The translations under genes and the position numbers were made by a program. A stretch of DNA of 64,000 bases from Tubiluchus corallicola (taxonomy: Eukaryota > Priapulida > Priapulimorpha > Priapulimorphida > Tubiluchidae), in contig JAQGDQ010002369.1 of assembly GCA_030141605.1 (NCBI GenBank), positions 1 through 64,000 on the forward strand, given 5' to 3'. Under the pieces are notes generated by a model. It made no database searches. It was not told the origin of the DNA and worked only from the letters and a program-made list of their open reading frames with translations. Every line of letters begins with the position of its first letter. The first letter of the stretch is position 1. Shown here one piece after another: positions 55,501 to 64,000 of the stretch.

Positions 55501-55671
55501 GAACCTGTTCCGAATAAAAATATTTCATTGCTTTTCGGAGATTTTTGGTGACGCTTTTTCCTCCAAATTGGAAGGGCAATATGCTATTGCTGATGTAGCC
55601 CTTCCAATTTGAAGAAAAAATCGGCCTAAAAATCCCGAAAATCAATTGAAAATTTTGATTGGAATAGGTTC
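55501..55671. repeat. Long palindromic element, family B
   Basis: A 171-bp near-palindrome that starts GAACCTGTTCCGAA and ends with GGAATAGGTTC. The strongest inner arms are about 15 bp (TCCAAATTGGAAGGGC and complement near 55562-55577 and 55593-55610). It ends seven bases before the start of the LysM gene. Confidence 0.88.
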
Positions 55672-55677
55672 AAAATT

Positions 55678-56838
55678 ATGAAAACCTCAAGAAGGCGATG
55701 GATCCGGAAAGTCAGGATTCTCTCTCAACTGTTATTCCTCAGTGTTGCTGTTAACATCGGCCTCATTGCTACTTTTGCTGCTCTTTCCCTCAAGGAGAGG
55801 AACTCCCTTGTCTTTTTACGCCCTTTTAAAAGGAAGAATACGAATTCTGAATCAGAGACTCTTGTCAGTCTCCTTTCTCTATATCGGAGTTTTTCCTTCC
55901 GGGAGCTTCTTACCCTTTTAACAAATAAGGAACATGTTGAAGAAGGATTCCTTAAACGGGACCTCGCATTGGGATGTCTTGTTCAGTTCCATCACTTTTA
56001 TCTGCACAAATCACTTTCTTCTTTTTCTCTTGAAGTACGGGAAATTGAAGGAATCACTCTTTATGTTTCATTGAATGATTATCATTTCGAATCAATCCTC
56101 CGTTTTGCCTATACGGAAAAATGGCCGCTTACTCCGCAAGGGCTTTTTCTTCTATTGAAAAAGTGGCCCTCGCCAAAAGATGCATCTTTGATGCAAGCTT
56201 TCTATTTGTCCGATCCCTTTTTGGCTCTTCATACTCTCTTTCCACACTCGGAAAATCCTGTACTATTGGGGATGGTCCTGCAGGGGGAGTGGGAGGATTT
56301 GAATCAGTTCTACGAAAAAAGAGAACTGACCGATTCAGCAAGAAAAGATTTACTCCTTCTTTATTTGCAGAAAGGCTCGTCCGTTGCCGCACAACTACTA
56401 CTGAAACATGATCTTCTCTATGCTGTAAAAAAACTCGATAATGAAAAAATATCACTGCTTCTTTCTCACCTTAGAGAAAAAACGGAAGATGCGGAGTTTT
56501 TCTGTCTGGAACTTTTGAAAAGCTCCCGCTCCGATCAAATTCATCGGGCATGTGCATCCCTTCTTTATAAATGGTCGCATCAGAAGATTACAGAGCCGTA
56601 CAACCATCATGAAGCTCTTGCCCGTTTTATTCCTCAATCGAAAGAAAAGGTTGAAGAACTTCGTCCATTGAGTAGTGTCATCTGGGATAACAAACCTCAT
56701 GTGCACATTGTCAATGATGGGGAAAATCTATGGAAGATCGCCAGGAAGTATCACATCGAACTAGATGAGTTGATTCGCGTGAATCATTTGAAAGATGACC
56801 GGATCCATTCCGGAGATGAGATCATCATTCCTGAATGA
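55678..56838 (+). CDS. LysM-domain protein
   Basis: The product has 386 residues. An N-terminal membrane anchor (about 15-35, LLFLSVAVNIGLIATFAALS) is followed by a helical region and a C-terminal LysM domain (HIVNDGENLWKIARKYHI, then LIRVNHL and SGDEIIIPE). LysM binds peptidoglycan or chitin-like glycans. The position beside pheT is that of a conserved chlamydial gene. It has no clear peptidase domain, so a structural or cell-division role is inferred. Confidence 0.85.
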   Translation: MKTSRRRWIRKVRILSQLLFLSVAVNIGLIATFAALSLKERNSLVFLRPFKRKNTNSESETLVSLLSLYRSFSFRELLTLLTNKEHVEEGFLKRDLALGCLVQFHHFYLHKSLSSFSLEVREIEGITLYVSLNDYHFESILRFAYTEKWPLTPQGLFLLLKKWPSPKDASLMQAFYLSDPFLALHTLFPHSENPVLLGMVLQGEWEDLNQFYEKRELTDSARKDLLLLYLQKGSSVAAQLLLKHDLLYAVKKLDNEKISLLLSHLREKTEDAEFFCLELLKSSRSDQIHRACASLLYKWSHQKITEPYNHHEALARFIPQSKEKVEELRPLSSVIWDNKPHVHIVNDGENLWKIARKYHIELDELIRVNHLKDDRIHSGDEIIIPE

Positions 56839-56840
56839 GC

Positions 56841-57482
56841 TTAAAACTTTGCGTGAAGTTTCTTGATTTCCTGACCGGTCAGGTCTTTGAAATTGAAAAA
56901 GGGAAGGACTTCTCCGTCGAGAAGTTTTTTGCCCAGGCGTGATGCCTGAAACTGTAAGATGTAGGTATCTTCATCGGGAATCTTGTCTTTTTCCAAATCG
57001 ATGATCCTGCGATAGCCTATGGGGAGGCTTTCGACGCTAGCTCGGGGAATTTCCTGGAATAGAACATCGCGAAGATGTTCTGTGTCGTTTTCACAACGAT
57101 GGATCCAGCGTTCCAATAAGTTGATCGTAGCATCTGTATAGCGAACAAAGATAGTGGCTGTGTCGACTTTCCATTGATGACTCTCATCGACTTCCGGGTC
57201 GATCCTGACTGCAAAGTCACGCATGAGTGTTTGAAAAAGAGGAGGTCGTTTCACGATAATTCCATCTGCATCAATCCAAAGAAGGGGCTTTTTTAGTTCT
57301 TTGAGTTTTTCGAGAATGAACTTCGGTTTTTGGTAAAGATTGCGTACCCATTTCCCCGCGCAGCAAACTTCCTGAATTTGATAGGGGAGTCCCAGTTTCT
57401 CACAAGAGTCTGCCAGGTCCTGCGATTCTGTTTCATAGATAGAATCGGGAGTAAAAAAAGAGATGACCAGGGGGAAATTCAT
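56841..57482 (-). CDS. Putative glycosyltransferase (GT-A, nucleotide-diphospho-sugar type)
   Basis: The product has 213 residues. The core [14 protein letters not shown] contains a D-x-D metal/nucleotide-sugar motif near residue 71, and RIDPE and [10 protein letters not shown] follow. It overlaps yidD by four bases. The acceptor is unknown. There is no membrane anchor. Confidence 0.6.
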   Translation of the reverse strand: MNFPLVISFFTPDSIYETESQDLADSCEKLGLPYQIQEVCCAGKWVRNLYQKPKFILEKLKELKKPLLWIDADGIIVKRPPLFQTLMRDFAVRIDPEVDESHQWKVDTATIFVRYTDATINLLERWIHRCENDTEHLRDVLFQEIPRASVESLPIGYRRIIDLEKDKIPDEDTYILQFQASRLGKKLLDGEVLPFFNFKDLTGQEIKKLHAKF

Positions 57483-57703
57483 GATCGTTTTTCGGGTACA
57501 GGATCATATCCCCCCTTATGGAAAGGGTGGCATTTAAAGATTCGCTTGACCGCCAGGTAGAATCCTTTGAAGGCGCCATGTTTTTGAATCGCCTCTGACG
57601 CGTATTCAGAGCAGCTGGGATAAAAACGGCAGTTATTTCCCAGAAAAGGACTCAACGCCAATCGATAGAATTTAATGAGAAGAATCAAAAATTTACGCAA
57701 CAT
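57479..57703 (-). CDS. yidD: Membrane protein insertion efficiency factor YidD
   Basis: The product has 74 residues from the ATG at 57703. The YidD signature [20 protein letters not shown] and SEYASEAI is complete. It assists YidC. Position between the LysM/pheT group and recO matches Chlamydia. An in-frame start at 57724 would add seven residues. Confidence 0.95.
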   Translation of the reverse strand: MLRKFLILLIKFYRLALSPFLGNNCRFYPSCSEYASEAIQKHGAFKGFYLAVKRIFKCHPFHKGGYDPVPEKRS

Positions 57704-59132
57704 CGTCTGCTTTTCTACAACCAAAGCAGCAGAATATCATAGAGAGGAAATTGCATAAAGCCTGAAGGAATGACTGCCACCCGGTAAGTTTAGGTACTTT
57801 GATAGGTGCTTCCTCTTTGGGTTTTTCGATGACAATTTCTTTTTCACATAGACCGCGAACCTCCTCGGTGTAAAGCGCTGCTTGAAGAGCTAACAATTCT
57901 CCCGGATGTTCTCCAAAAGCTCTTATGCGATCTCGATACTGCATCGCTTCTTGCAGAGCAGCGGGTGCAGCCTCTTGAGGACGGTCGAGCGGGGACAGGC
58001 GGTCTCGAATCAACTGGTGTATCTGTGCGATTAGAGGCCCATGTATGTCCATTAAATTATTCAAGACTCTGAATCTTCGGTGTTGGAAGTTTCCTTCTCG
58101 AACACCATTGTAAATAGTCTGGTTGAATTCAAGTCGATCGATCGCTGAAGAACAAAAATGCTTGGAGAGTCCAAAGTTCCTTTGAAGGTCTTTGTATTTC
58201 GATGAAAAACTATGATGCGGGAAAACTTGCACCACAAAGGCAGCCTGCTTTTCAAAGGCGTGCATCAATTGTTCCAATTCCCGAAAGGCTGCCACTAGTT
58301 CTCTAAGGGGAGCTTCTATTTCGGCTTGATAGGTTCCGTTTGATTGTATCCTATCGAATTTTCTATCCAATTCTTTGATCGCCGTTTCAAGACTTTGGAA
58401 TTCTCTGAAGGCATCGATAAGCCGGACAACAACGTCAAATTCTACCAGCTCGTCTCTGTGCTGTTCGTGAAGCTCATCAAAAACTAAAGCACCCTCTTTC
58501 AGTTGGTGCAGAGAATCCATAATCTGCTGCTCTCCTTCTACAGTTTGATGGGGAATTCCCATTCGGGAAATGACCATCGAAATCACATCAGAAAGAGCGG
58601 ATTTCTCATCATTTAATGGGGTTAACAGATAAATCTCCATCTCTGGAAATAAATCGATCAACCTCTGGCAGATCTCTTTTACCCTGGCGGAAAAATCCTC
58701 GAAGGCCTCATCAATTAGGTAGGGCAGATCGAGGTTGACATCGCCTCTTCTCGATAGCGGATGTCTTAAATAGTGGTTTGCGACTCCTTTTTGCGTTTTT
58801 CGCATAGCTGTCTCGTGAACAAAGGTTTGTTCTGCTTCCAAGCCCCCCCGGATCGGTCTCATCTCTTTCTTCAATACTGCAGCTTGTGCTCTAAAGGCTT
58901 GGCCGAGGCCTACAGATAAAACTTGAATTTCACGCTGCTTTAATTTGTGCAGTAAAACTTTTGCTTTATCCCGTACGTTTTCCTGGCCGGAAAAGATTTT
59001 TTGAAACTGTGCAATCCTTTCTTGGAGCTCAGGGATTCTTGCCTCTGCATGAGGAGCCTGATGTAAATGTTCAATTGAATTTTCAATGGAAGAGTATTCT
59101 CTAAGGAATCCTCCATCTGTTCTTGCAGTCAT
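57693..59132 (-). CDS. Large helical protein with cysteine-rich hydrophobic C-terminal tail
   Basis: The product has 479 residues. It is mainly alpha-helical and charged with heptad-like stretches. The last 30 residues form a hydrophobic tail with several cysteines ([13 protein letters not shown]), like the palmitoylated tails of host-targeted effectors. There is no signal peptide. It overlaps yidD by 11 bases. I do not recognise the family, and an effector role is inference only. Confidence 0.75.
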   Translation of the reverse strand: MTARTDGGFLREYSSIENSIEHLHQAPHAEARIPELQERIAQFQKIFSGQENVRDKAKVLLHKLKQREIQVLSVGLGQAFRAQAAVLKKEMRPIRGGLEAEQTFVHETAMRKTQKGVANHYLRHPLSRRGDVNLDLPYLIDEAFEDFSARVKEICQRLIDLFPEMEIYLLTPLNDEKSALSDVISMVISRMGIPHQTVEGEQQIMDSLHQLKEGALVFDELHEQHRDELVEFDVVVRLIDAFREFQSLETAIKELDRKFDRIQSNGTYQAEIEAPLRELVAAFRELEQLMHAFEKQAAFVVQVFPHHSFSSKYKDLQRNFGLSKHFCSSAIDRLEFNQTIYNGVREGNFQHRRFRVLNNLMDIHGPLIAQIHQLIRDRLSPLDRPQEAAPAALQEAMQYRDRIRAFGEHPGELLALQAALYTEEVRGLCEKEIVIEKPKEEAPIKVPKLTGWQSFLQALCNFLSMIFCCFGCRKADDVA

Positions 59133-59154
59133 CTATCGACTACCTTCTACTAAT

Positions 59155-59202
59155 GTTTTTATTATTAACCCACTATTAATTTTATACAATAATAATAAAA
59201 AC
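59155..59202. repeat. AT-rich inverted repeat upstream of the cysteine-tailed gene
   Basis: GTTTTTATTATT (59155-59166) pairs with AATAATAAAAAC (59191-59202) around a 24-base loop. It lies in the gap between divergent genes and may contain promoters for both. No clear -35/-10 pair was fixed. Confidence 0.6.
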
Positions 59203-59348
59203 AAGTCTATTTCATATTTGTTTTTAATTTATGAAAGCTAATTACTTTTGTTTGCAAAGAGGGGCGTGGAAAGCTTTTCATTGAATCACTTCTTGTGAAA
59301 AGATCGTTTGATTGGTATTTTTCTTGGAAGTTTAAAAAAGGATTTCCT

Positions 59349-60911
59349 ATGAGCCACCCCTTTGTATCTTTCCTATCTTCTTTTGTTCCCCAATTGCAGA
59401 AAAAGTATTATCAACTCAACAAACTCTTATGGATCTTGGAGACGACAGGATCTTCCGATGCTGCTGACCTGAAAGTAGAGCTCGAGATGGAGTTAAGAGG
59501 ACTGTTTCAGAACCAGAAAGCGTATGAACAGCTTCTTGAGTGGAAGAATGATTCTTTTGAGGACATGCTGCTCGAAAGACAGCTCGATGTTTTGATCCGC
59601 TCCTTCAAAGAAAATCAAATTTCCCAGGATCTTGCCGAGAAAATCGCCCGTACGGAAGCAGAAATGATGGAGGACTATGCTCATTTTCGTCCTGAAATCG
59701 AAGGAAAGAAGCTTACTGAAAACGAAATCCGGGAAATCCTGACCAAGGAGAATGATCCTGAAATAAGAAAAAAGGCATGGGAAGCTTCTAAAGAACTGGG
59801 AGTTGTTCTTGCTCCTAAGATTCTGAAAGTAGTTCGTCTGAGAAATGAAGCAGCTCAAAGTCTAGGATACTCTAATTATTTCGATATGCAGCTTGATCTG
59901 CAGGAAGTAGACAAAAAATGGCTTATGGAAACCTTTGATGATCTTGCAGAACGTTCGAGCGAGGCTCACCAGAAGGTTTTGGATCAGGTGGAGATGGTAC
60001 AGCAGAATGACTTTGGCGTTGCCAAAGATGAATTGGGCCCCTGGGCCTGGTCGGAGCCATTCGGTCAGGAAGATCCTCTGGACACCCATCTTCTTGATTC
60101 GCTTGTTCAAGATCTCAACTTCATTGAAGTGTCGAAGAATTTCTTTTTAAAAATGGGCTTCGATACTCAAGAAGTATTGGATAAGAGCGATCTTTATGAA
60201 AGAAAAGGAAAAAATCAGCATGCTTTTTGCATTGACCTCGATCGGGAAGGTGATGTCAGGACGCTGAACAACATCAAACCTTCTATCCGTTGGCTTGAGA
60301 CGATCTTGCATGAACTTGGCCATGCTGTGTACTTTCAAAAACTGGATCCGAATCTTCCCTGGCTGATCAGAGAGCCTGCCCATAACCTGACAACAGAAGC
60401 CATTGCTTTGATCTGCGGAAGGCAAGCTTATCGCGCTCTTTTCATGAGGCCCCTCATTAAACAGGAATCTCCCATCTTGAAAGATCTCGATCAGAGTCTG
60501 AAAAGAAGGCAGTTGATCTTCAGTCGATGGGTGCTCGTCATGACCCATTTCGAGATGGCCCTTTATGAAAATCCCGATCAGGATCTCAATAGTCTCTGGT
60601 GGGATCTTGTTGAGAAATATCAAAAAATTAAAGCTCCACAGGGAAGAGAAAATCATCCCGACTGGGCATCCAAGTACCACATGGCATTGGCGCCTGCCTA
60701 TTATTTCGGCTATCTTCTTGGCGAGCTATTAGCATCGAGTCTCTATGAAGCAGTAGAATCGGAAGATCTCGCTCATAAAAGGGTAGGAGAAATTTTAGAA
60801 ACCCGCCTTTTTGCCCCAGGTAATAGTTACCGGTGGGATGTTCTGACCGAGAAGGTTTGTGGGAAAAAACTTTCGGCGGATGCATGGCTCGCAGAATTTG
60901 CCACAGAATAA
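59349..60911 (+). CDS. Oligoendopeptidase, M3 family zinc peptidase
   Basis: The product has 520 residues from the ATG at 59349. The zinc motif is HELGH at 321-325, with the catalytic Glu at 322, and a downstream Glu in NLTTEAIALI is the third ligand. It resembles PepF/M3-type cytosolic oligopeptidases but is shorter than PepF (about 600). It degrades short peptides. It stands upstream of tRNA-Leu. An upstream in-frame ATG at 59295 is less likely. Confidence 0.85.
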   Translation: MSHPFVSFLSSFVPQLQKKYYQLNKLLWILETTGSSDAADLKVELEMELRGLFQNQKAYEQLLEWKNDSFEDMLLERQLDVLIRSFKENQISQDLAEKIARTEAEMMEDYAHFRPEIEGKKLTENEIREILTKENDPEIRKKAWEASKELGVVLAPKILKVVRLRNEAAQSLGYSNYFDMQLDLQEVDKKWLMETFDDLAERSSEAHQKVLDQVEMVQQNDFGVAKDELGPWAWSEPFGQEDPLDTHLLDSLVQDLNFIEVSKNFFLKMGFDTQEVLDKSDLYERKGKNQHAFCIDLDREGDVRTLNNIKPSIRWLETILHELGHAVYFQKLDPNLPWLIREPAHNLTTEAIALICGRQAYRALFMRPLIKQESPILKDLDQSLKRRQLIFSRWVLVMTHFEMALYENPDQDLNSLWWDLVEKYQKIKAPQGRENHPDWASKYHMALAPAYYFGYLLGELLASSLYEAVESEDLAHKRVGEILETRLFAPGNSYRWDVLTEKVCGKKLSADAWLAEFATE

Positions 60912-60924
60912 CCATTTATAATTC

Positions 60925-60954
60925 TTGAGAATTGATGCTCACTTCGGGTATATT
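60925..60954 (+). promoter_or_regulatory. Promoter of tRNA-Leu
   Basis: TTGAGA (60925-60930) and TATATT (60949-60954) are 18 bases apart. The start would be near 60961, about 44 bases before the tRNA. Confidence 0.45.
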
Positions 60955-61004
60955 TTTTTCTTCTCCTGAAATGAGACCTATTTTCAAGACAGGTTCTCTC
61001 TAAT

Positions 61005-61088
61005 GCGGAAGTGGTGGAATTGGTAGACACGCTATCTTGAGGGGGTAGTGGGATTTTTCCCGTGGGGGTTCAAATCCCCCCTTTCGCA
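61005..61088 (+). tRNA. tRNA-Leu (GAG)
   Basis: An 84-base class II tRNA. Acceptor GCGGAAG pairs with CTTTCGC, the anticodon loop TTGAGGG reads GAG, a long variable arm follows, and the GTTCAAATC arm is normal. CCA is not encoded. Confidence 0.95.
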
Positions 61089-61166
61089 TTTATTTTCCTC
61101 CCGCTTTCACGTTTACTTTTATCATTATTTTTTTTAGAAAGATTTTTTATCGATACGTAGGTTCCG

Positions 61167-62354
61167 ATGAAGATTGTTTTTGTTGTGCGTAGTAGTGCTG
61201 CTGGGTTTTGGGGTGGTGATATCCAAGTTTTGTTGGAGGTTGTCGAAGGGATGAAAAAATTGGGCCATTCAGCCCGGATTATTGATACTTTGAATGACTA
61301 CCGGCCTGGAGAATTTCTTTTTTTAACCAACACTTGTCATGATTTGCGCCCCAATCACTGGTTTGCAAGACTCTATGGTTTGAAATATGGGCTCATTCCT
61401 TTTTATGAAGACTATATTCATTATTATGGGGCTTCGAAAGGTTTCTTTATGTATATCTGCAATACCTTATTGGAAAAAGAAGACCTCGGTTATCCATTTA
61501 CCTTAGAACGTCTTTTCGAGAATCCCCATCTCATCCACTATTATACTTCGAGCCCGAAAAAGCAAAGTATGAAAAATTACGATGTCTTGAAAGGAGCTGA
61601 TGTCATCATAGCGAATTCTCATATGGAACTTAACACCATCAAAAGGGATGTTCCTCAGTCAGATCCAAAAGTTGTCTATTGGAGGCTAGGCTGTGAACAG
61701 ACGCAACCGGATGATGAATTTCTCCGTTTTACAGGATTGAAAAAAGGTGAATACATTCTCCAGGTAGGGAGAATTGAAATGAGAAAAAACCAATTAGGAA
61801 CAGTTGTAGCGACAAAAGATTTTGAAGCACCTCTTGTCTTTATCGGAACCAAAGCTCTAACGAAAGAATATGGAATTTTTCTCATTGAAGCGATCAAGAG
61901 ATGGAGGAAAGGGCCAACATTTATCATCACTCAAGATCTAAAGCCGTATCAATCTGAAAATCTCAACATCATTCCTATGCCCGAAGGAAAAAAACTTTCA
62001 AAATCGATGTTAGCCAGTGCTTTTGCAAATGCCGGTCTCCATCTTCACCCTGCATTCAATGAACTTCCTGGAGCCACATATTTTGAATCTGCTAAATATG
62101 GGATCCCTACCATTGCTTCAAGTTGGACATCCTGCGAAGATTATTTCACTGACCAAAGTACAGGTGAATATACGCTTGATGACCGGATCGAATATTGCGA
62201 ACCTTTTCATGTCCAACAACTGACTGAATTGGTTCATAAAAAGTTTGGAAAAATGTATTCGAAAGAGCCTCTGCACCCTATTTTTCATCGAACGAAAGAA
62301 GATGTAGCAGGAGAAATACTCTCAGCATTGGAACAAAATAAAGTCATGTGTTAA
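61167..62354 (+). CDS. Glycosyltransferase, family 1-like (GT-B)
   Basis: The product has 395 residues. The N-terminus has KIVFVVRSSAAGFWGGDIQVL, with the glycine-rich donor/acceptor loop, and the C-terminal half has ILQVGRIEMRKNQLGT and LASAFANAGLHLHPAFNELPGATYFESAKYG, the E-x7-E retaining GT4 region. It probably builds surface glycan or LPS. No signal peptide. It is 78 bases after tRNA-Leu and 22 bases before the outer-membrane protein gene. Confidence 0.85.
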   Translation: MKIVFVVRSSAAGFWGGDIQVLLEVVEGMKKLGHSARIIDTLNDYRPGEFLFLTNTCHDLRPNHWFARLYGLKYGLIPFYEDYIHYYGASKGFFMYICNTLLEKEDLGYPFTLERLFENPHLIHYYTSSPKKQSMKNYDVLKGADVIIANSHMELNTIKRDVPQSDPKVVYWRLGCEQTQPDDEFLRFTGLKKGEYILQVGRIEMRKNQLGTVVATKDFEAPLVFIGTKALTKEYGIFLIEAIKRWRKGPTFIITQDLKPYQSENLNIIPMPEGKKLSKSMLASAFANAGLHLHPAFNELPGATYFESAKYGIPTIASSWTSCEDYFTDQSTGEYTLDDRIEYCEPFHVQQLTELVHKKFGKMYSKEPLHPIFHRTKEDVAGEILSALEQNKVMC

Positions 62355-62376
62355 AAAAAGGGCAAAAAGGCTACTT

Positions 62377-63183
62377 ATGCGTAAAACAATTCTCCTTGCT
62401 TTTCTCTCCATCTCAGCTGCAGCTTTTGCTGCTCCTACTTATACCCGGTTTACTGATCATCGCCATAATCGCGTTTATTTTGGCCCGCAAGGTTACTATT
62501 TAGGAGTGAAAATACGTTCCAGCCCTACCTCAACAATGATTCCGACCGATCAGGGAAGAAAGCTAACGGGAGATATGTGGGGAATGGTACTAGGATATGA
62601 GCATAAGCAGTTCGAAAGCCTTTATGCTGCTGCAAAAATATCCTGGGCATGGGGAAGGATTAAAGACTCTTCCACTTCCAACCGTTTTGTCCACGATGGA
62701 TGGGTGGAAACCCGCCTGGGCTACAATATGATTGCCTATCAGGGTACGCGATTGCTCGCGACTCCTTACACGGGATTTGCCTTTCTATATACAGGGAACA
62801 GTCGTTCAGAAGGAGTTCCTTCTCTGAAATTCAAGTATTACAAATACGCGATCCCTGTTGGTCTCCTCCTCGACTATGTAGCTTATACCTTCTTCCATAT
62901 CGGTTTCGACTTCACCTGGATCCCCGATGTCGATGCAACCGTCAAAATCAAAGATACTTCAGCACGATGGGTTCGGAAGAACAGCACTGGCAACTTCCAT
63001 GTTGAAGTTCCTTTCATCTTCTATATGGGCTCGCACAATCAAGGCGAGATCCGTTTTGTGCCATTCTGGAGAAAGACGAAAAACGGAAGAACTGACATCA
63101 TCAATGCTGGCGGAACAACGCTGATTCCAGGACAGACGAACATCTACTGGGGCGGAAATATCACCCTAGCGTACCGATTCTAA
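62377..63183 (+). CDS. Small outer-membrane beta-barrel protein
   Basis: The product has 268 residues with a signal peptide (ILLAFLSISAAAFA, cleavage before APT). The mature chain has alternating beta-strand patterns (YFGPQGYYLGVKI, WVETRLGYNMIAY) and ends in AYRF, a terminal Phe typical of BAM substrates. It may be co-transcribed with the glycosyltransferase 22 bases upstream. The family is not identified. It overlaps recO by 18 bases (convergent). Confidence 0.8.
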   Translation: MRKTILLAFLSISAAAFAAPTYTRFTDHRHNRVYFGPQGYYLGVKIRSSPTSTMIPTDQGRKLTGDMWGMVLGYEHKQFESLYAAAKISWAWGRIKDSSTSNRFVHDGWVETRLGYNMIAYQGTRLLATPYTGFAFLYTGNSRSEGVPSLKFKYYKYAIPVGLLLDYVAYTFFHIGFDFTWIPDVDATVKIKDTSARWVRKNSTGNFHVEVPFIFYMGSHNQGEIRFVPFWRKTKNGRTDIINAGGTTLIPGQTNIYWGGNITLAYRF

Positions 63184-63843
63184 CGTTGTCTTATAAAGAT
63201 CGAGCACCTTGTCCATCGATGCATTCTCAATCGTTTGCAGTTCTGAGAATTTTTTCGAATAGGTCAAAAGAAACAGATCTCTCCATTCCTTATCTGTAAA
63301 AGAGATGGAAAAAGGATCCTTATGTCTCTGGCAAAGACTCTCTCCTTTTTCCAGAAAAAGTGCTCTTCCATCACATCTTTGGCAAGTTGGCTGCAAATGA
63401 AGATGTCCATCATGCATCAGAAGTTTCAATAAAAAACTCGATGCCAAAACCTGAGGATTTTCAAAGGAAGAGATCTTTTCCAGGTAGGCTTTGAATAGGG
63501 CATACAATTGAGGGGAGGTTTTGTGGGGAAGCTGCGAGGAACGTACGGCCTTGGCCATTTCGCAGGCAGCATTCAGTGTCGTCAAATCTTTACGAATCTC
63601 CATAAAAGAAGTTTCGATCTTCACATCAGTTAGGAGATGGAGATCTCCCTTCTTCTTTCGATAAACGAGATGGACCAGGATCAAAGGGGAGGAAAGGGCC
63701 AGAAGATCGGGCTTTTTCGGACTGATCCCTTTTACGATCATGGAAAGGAGCCCCTCTTCTTTTGAAAAGAATTTTACAATCCGCTCACGGTCCCGATAAG
63801 GCTGAGCTTGCAAGGTGATGGCCTCAATTCGTCCTTCTGACAT
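63166..63843 (-). CDS. recO: DNA repair protein RecO
   Basis: The product has 225 residues. The N-terminal OB fold has YRDRERIVKFFSKEEGLLSMIVKG and the middle the zinc-type CQRCDGR...LCQRH cluster. It loads RecA on SSB-coated single strands with RecR. It stands upstream of the yidD/pheT group, as in Chlamydia. Start is an ATG at 63843. Confidence 0.92.
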   Translation of the reverse strand: MSEGRIEAITLQAQPYRDRERIVKFFSKEEGLLSMIVKGISPKKPDLLALSSPLILVHLVYRKKKGDLHLLTDVKIETSFMEIRKDLTTLNAACEMAKAVRSSQLPHKTSPQLYALFKAYLEKISSFENPQVLASSFLLKLLMHDGHLHLQPTCQRCDGRALFLEKGESLCQRHKDPFSISFTDKEWRDLFLLTYSKKFSELQTIENASMDKVLDLYKTTLESVR

Positions 63844-63909
63844 GATAACCTGGGGCTTCGAAACCTTGTAAAATATCCCCCCTCCCCATAAAATTCAAAC
63901 CTGAATTTT

Positions 63910-63982
63910 GCACCGATAGCTCAATGGATAGAGTACCTGGCTTCGGACCAGGTGGTTAGAGGTTCGAGTCCTCTTCGGTGCA
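63910..63982 (+). tRNA. tRNA-Arg (TCG)
   Basis: A 73-base cloverleaf: acceptor GCACCGA pairs with TCGGTGC, anticodon loop CTTCGGA reads TCG, GTTCGAG arm normal, discriminator A. CCA is not encoded. Confidence 0.96.
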
Positions 63983-64000
63983 CATTTCTTTTAACGGATT

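Noticed and set aside
1-64000. CRISPR arrays, rRNA genes, prophage or IS transposase genes
   Set aside because: I looked for regularly spaced repeats, conserved rRNA sequences and transposase or integrase motifs in the translated frames and saw none.

Overview
The window most likely comes from a chlamydia-related bacterium (order Chlamydiales, probably an environmental lineage outside the genus Chlamydia). The main reason is gene order. clpX-clpP-tig, a SWIM/SNF2 helicase, mreB and pckA run together as in Chlamydia. So do lptB-lptA-lptC-kdsA with a tRNA-Arg, a KH protein, rluD and hemA; pheT with a MORN-type lipoprotein, an ogt-type methyltransferase, a LysM protein and yidD; and recO. I assigned these by recalled family and synteny knowledge, without database searches, and I cannot name the genus.

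Layout. 1-1223 holds the end of a secreted-protein-like gene that is broken by a perfect 335-bp tandem duplication at the window edge. 1884-7638 is an operon of eight small alpha-helical genes that resembles a type III secretion translocon/filament set; its leader is highly structured, and its last gene is a paralogue of the broken gene at the left edge. 7779-11705 (minus) holds a CsaA-type tRNA-binding protein, clpX, clpP, tig and tRNA-Gly. 12069-19605 (plus) holds a SWIM/SNF2 helicase, mreB, pckA, dtd and a HAD-like gene. 19650-26000 is accessory: a leucine-rich-repeat gene with a broken N-terminal frame, a glutamine amidotransferase, ndk, a heptosyltransferase, a putative CE-clan cysteine protease, a pentapeptide-repeat protein and an outer-membrane beta-barrel. 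26001-32586 (minus) carries a partial lptB copy, an AlbA_2/Schlafen-type regulator, then lptB, lptA, lptC, kdsA and a dapB-folK fusion. This group joins Kdo synthesis to LPS export.

32674-43758 contains tRNA-Arg(TCT), an 871-residue DHH-family protein, a second LRR locus whose first gene has a C10 tract, surface-sugar enzymes, a Nudix hydrolase, khpA, rluD, recX and hemA. 43791-52934 contains asnS, nfo, murJ, rpsD, trhO, lipoproteins and ogt. 53040-63982 contains pheT, a LysM protein, yidD, a cysteine-tailed unknown protein, an M3 peptidase, tRNA-Leu, a glycosyltransferase, a small outer-membrane protein, recO and tRNA-Arg(TCG).

The housekeeping blocks are compact and often overlap by four bases. 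The accessory loci look like host-interaction genes: secreted helical proteins, LRR proteins, a deubiquitinase-like protease, surface proteins and LPS-modifying enzymes. Several intergenic gaps carry long imperfect palindromes that fall into at least two related families (16710, 26004, 48497; and 40218, 50788, 55501), which I read as miniature inverted-repeat elements.
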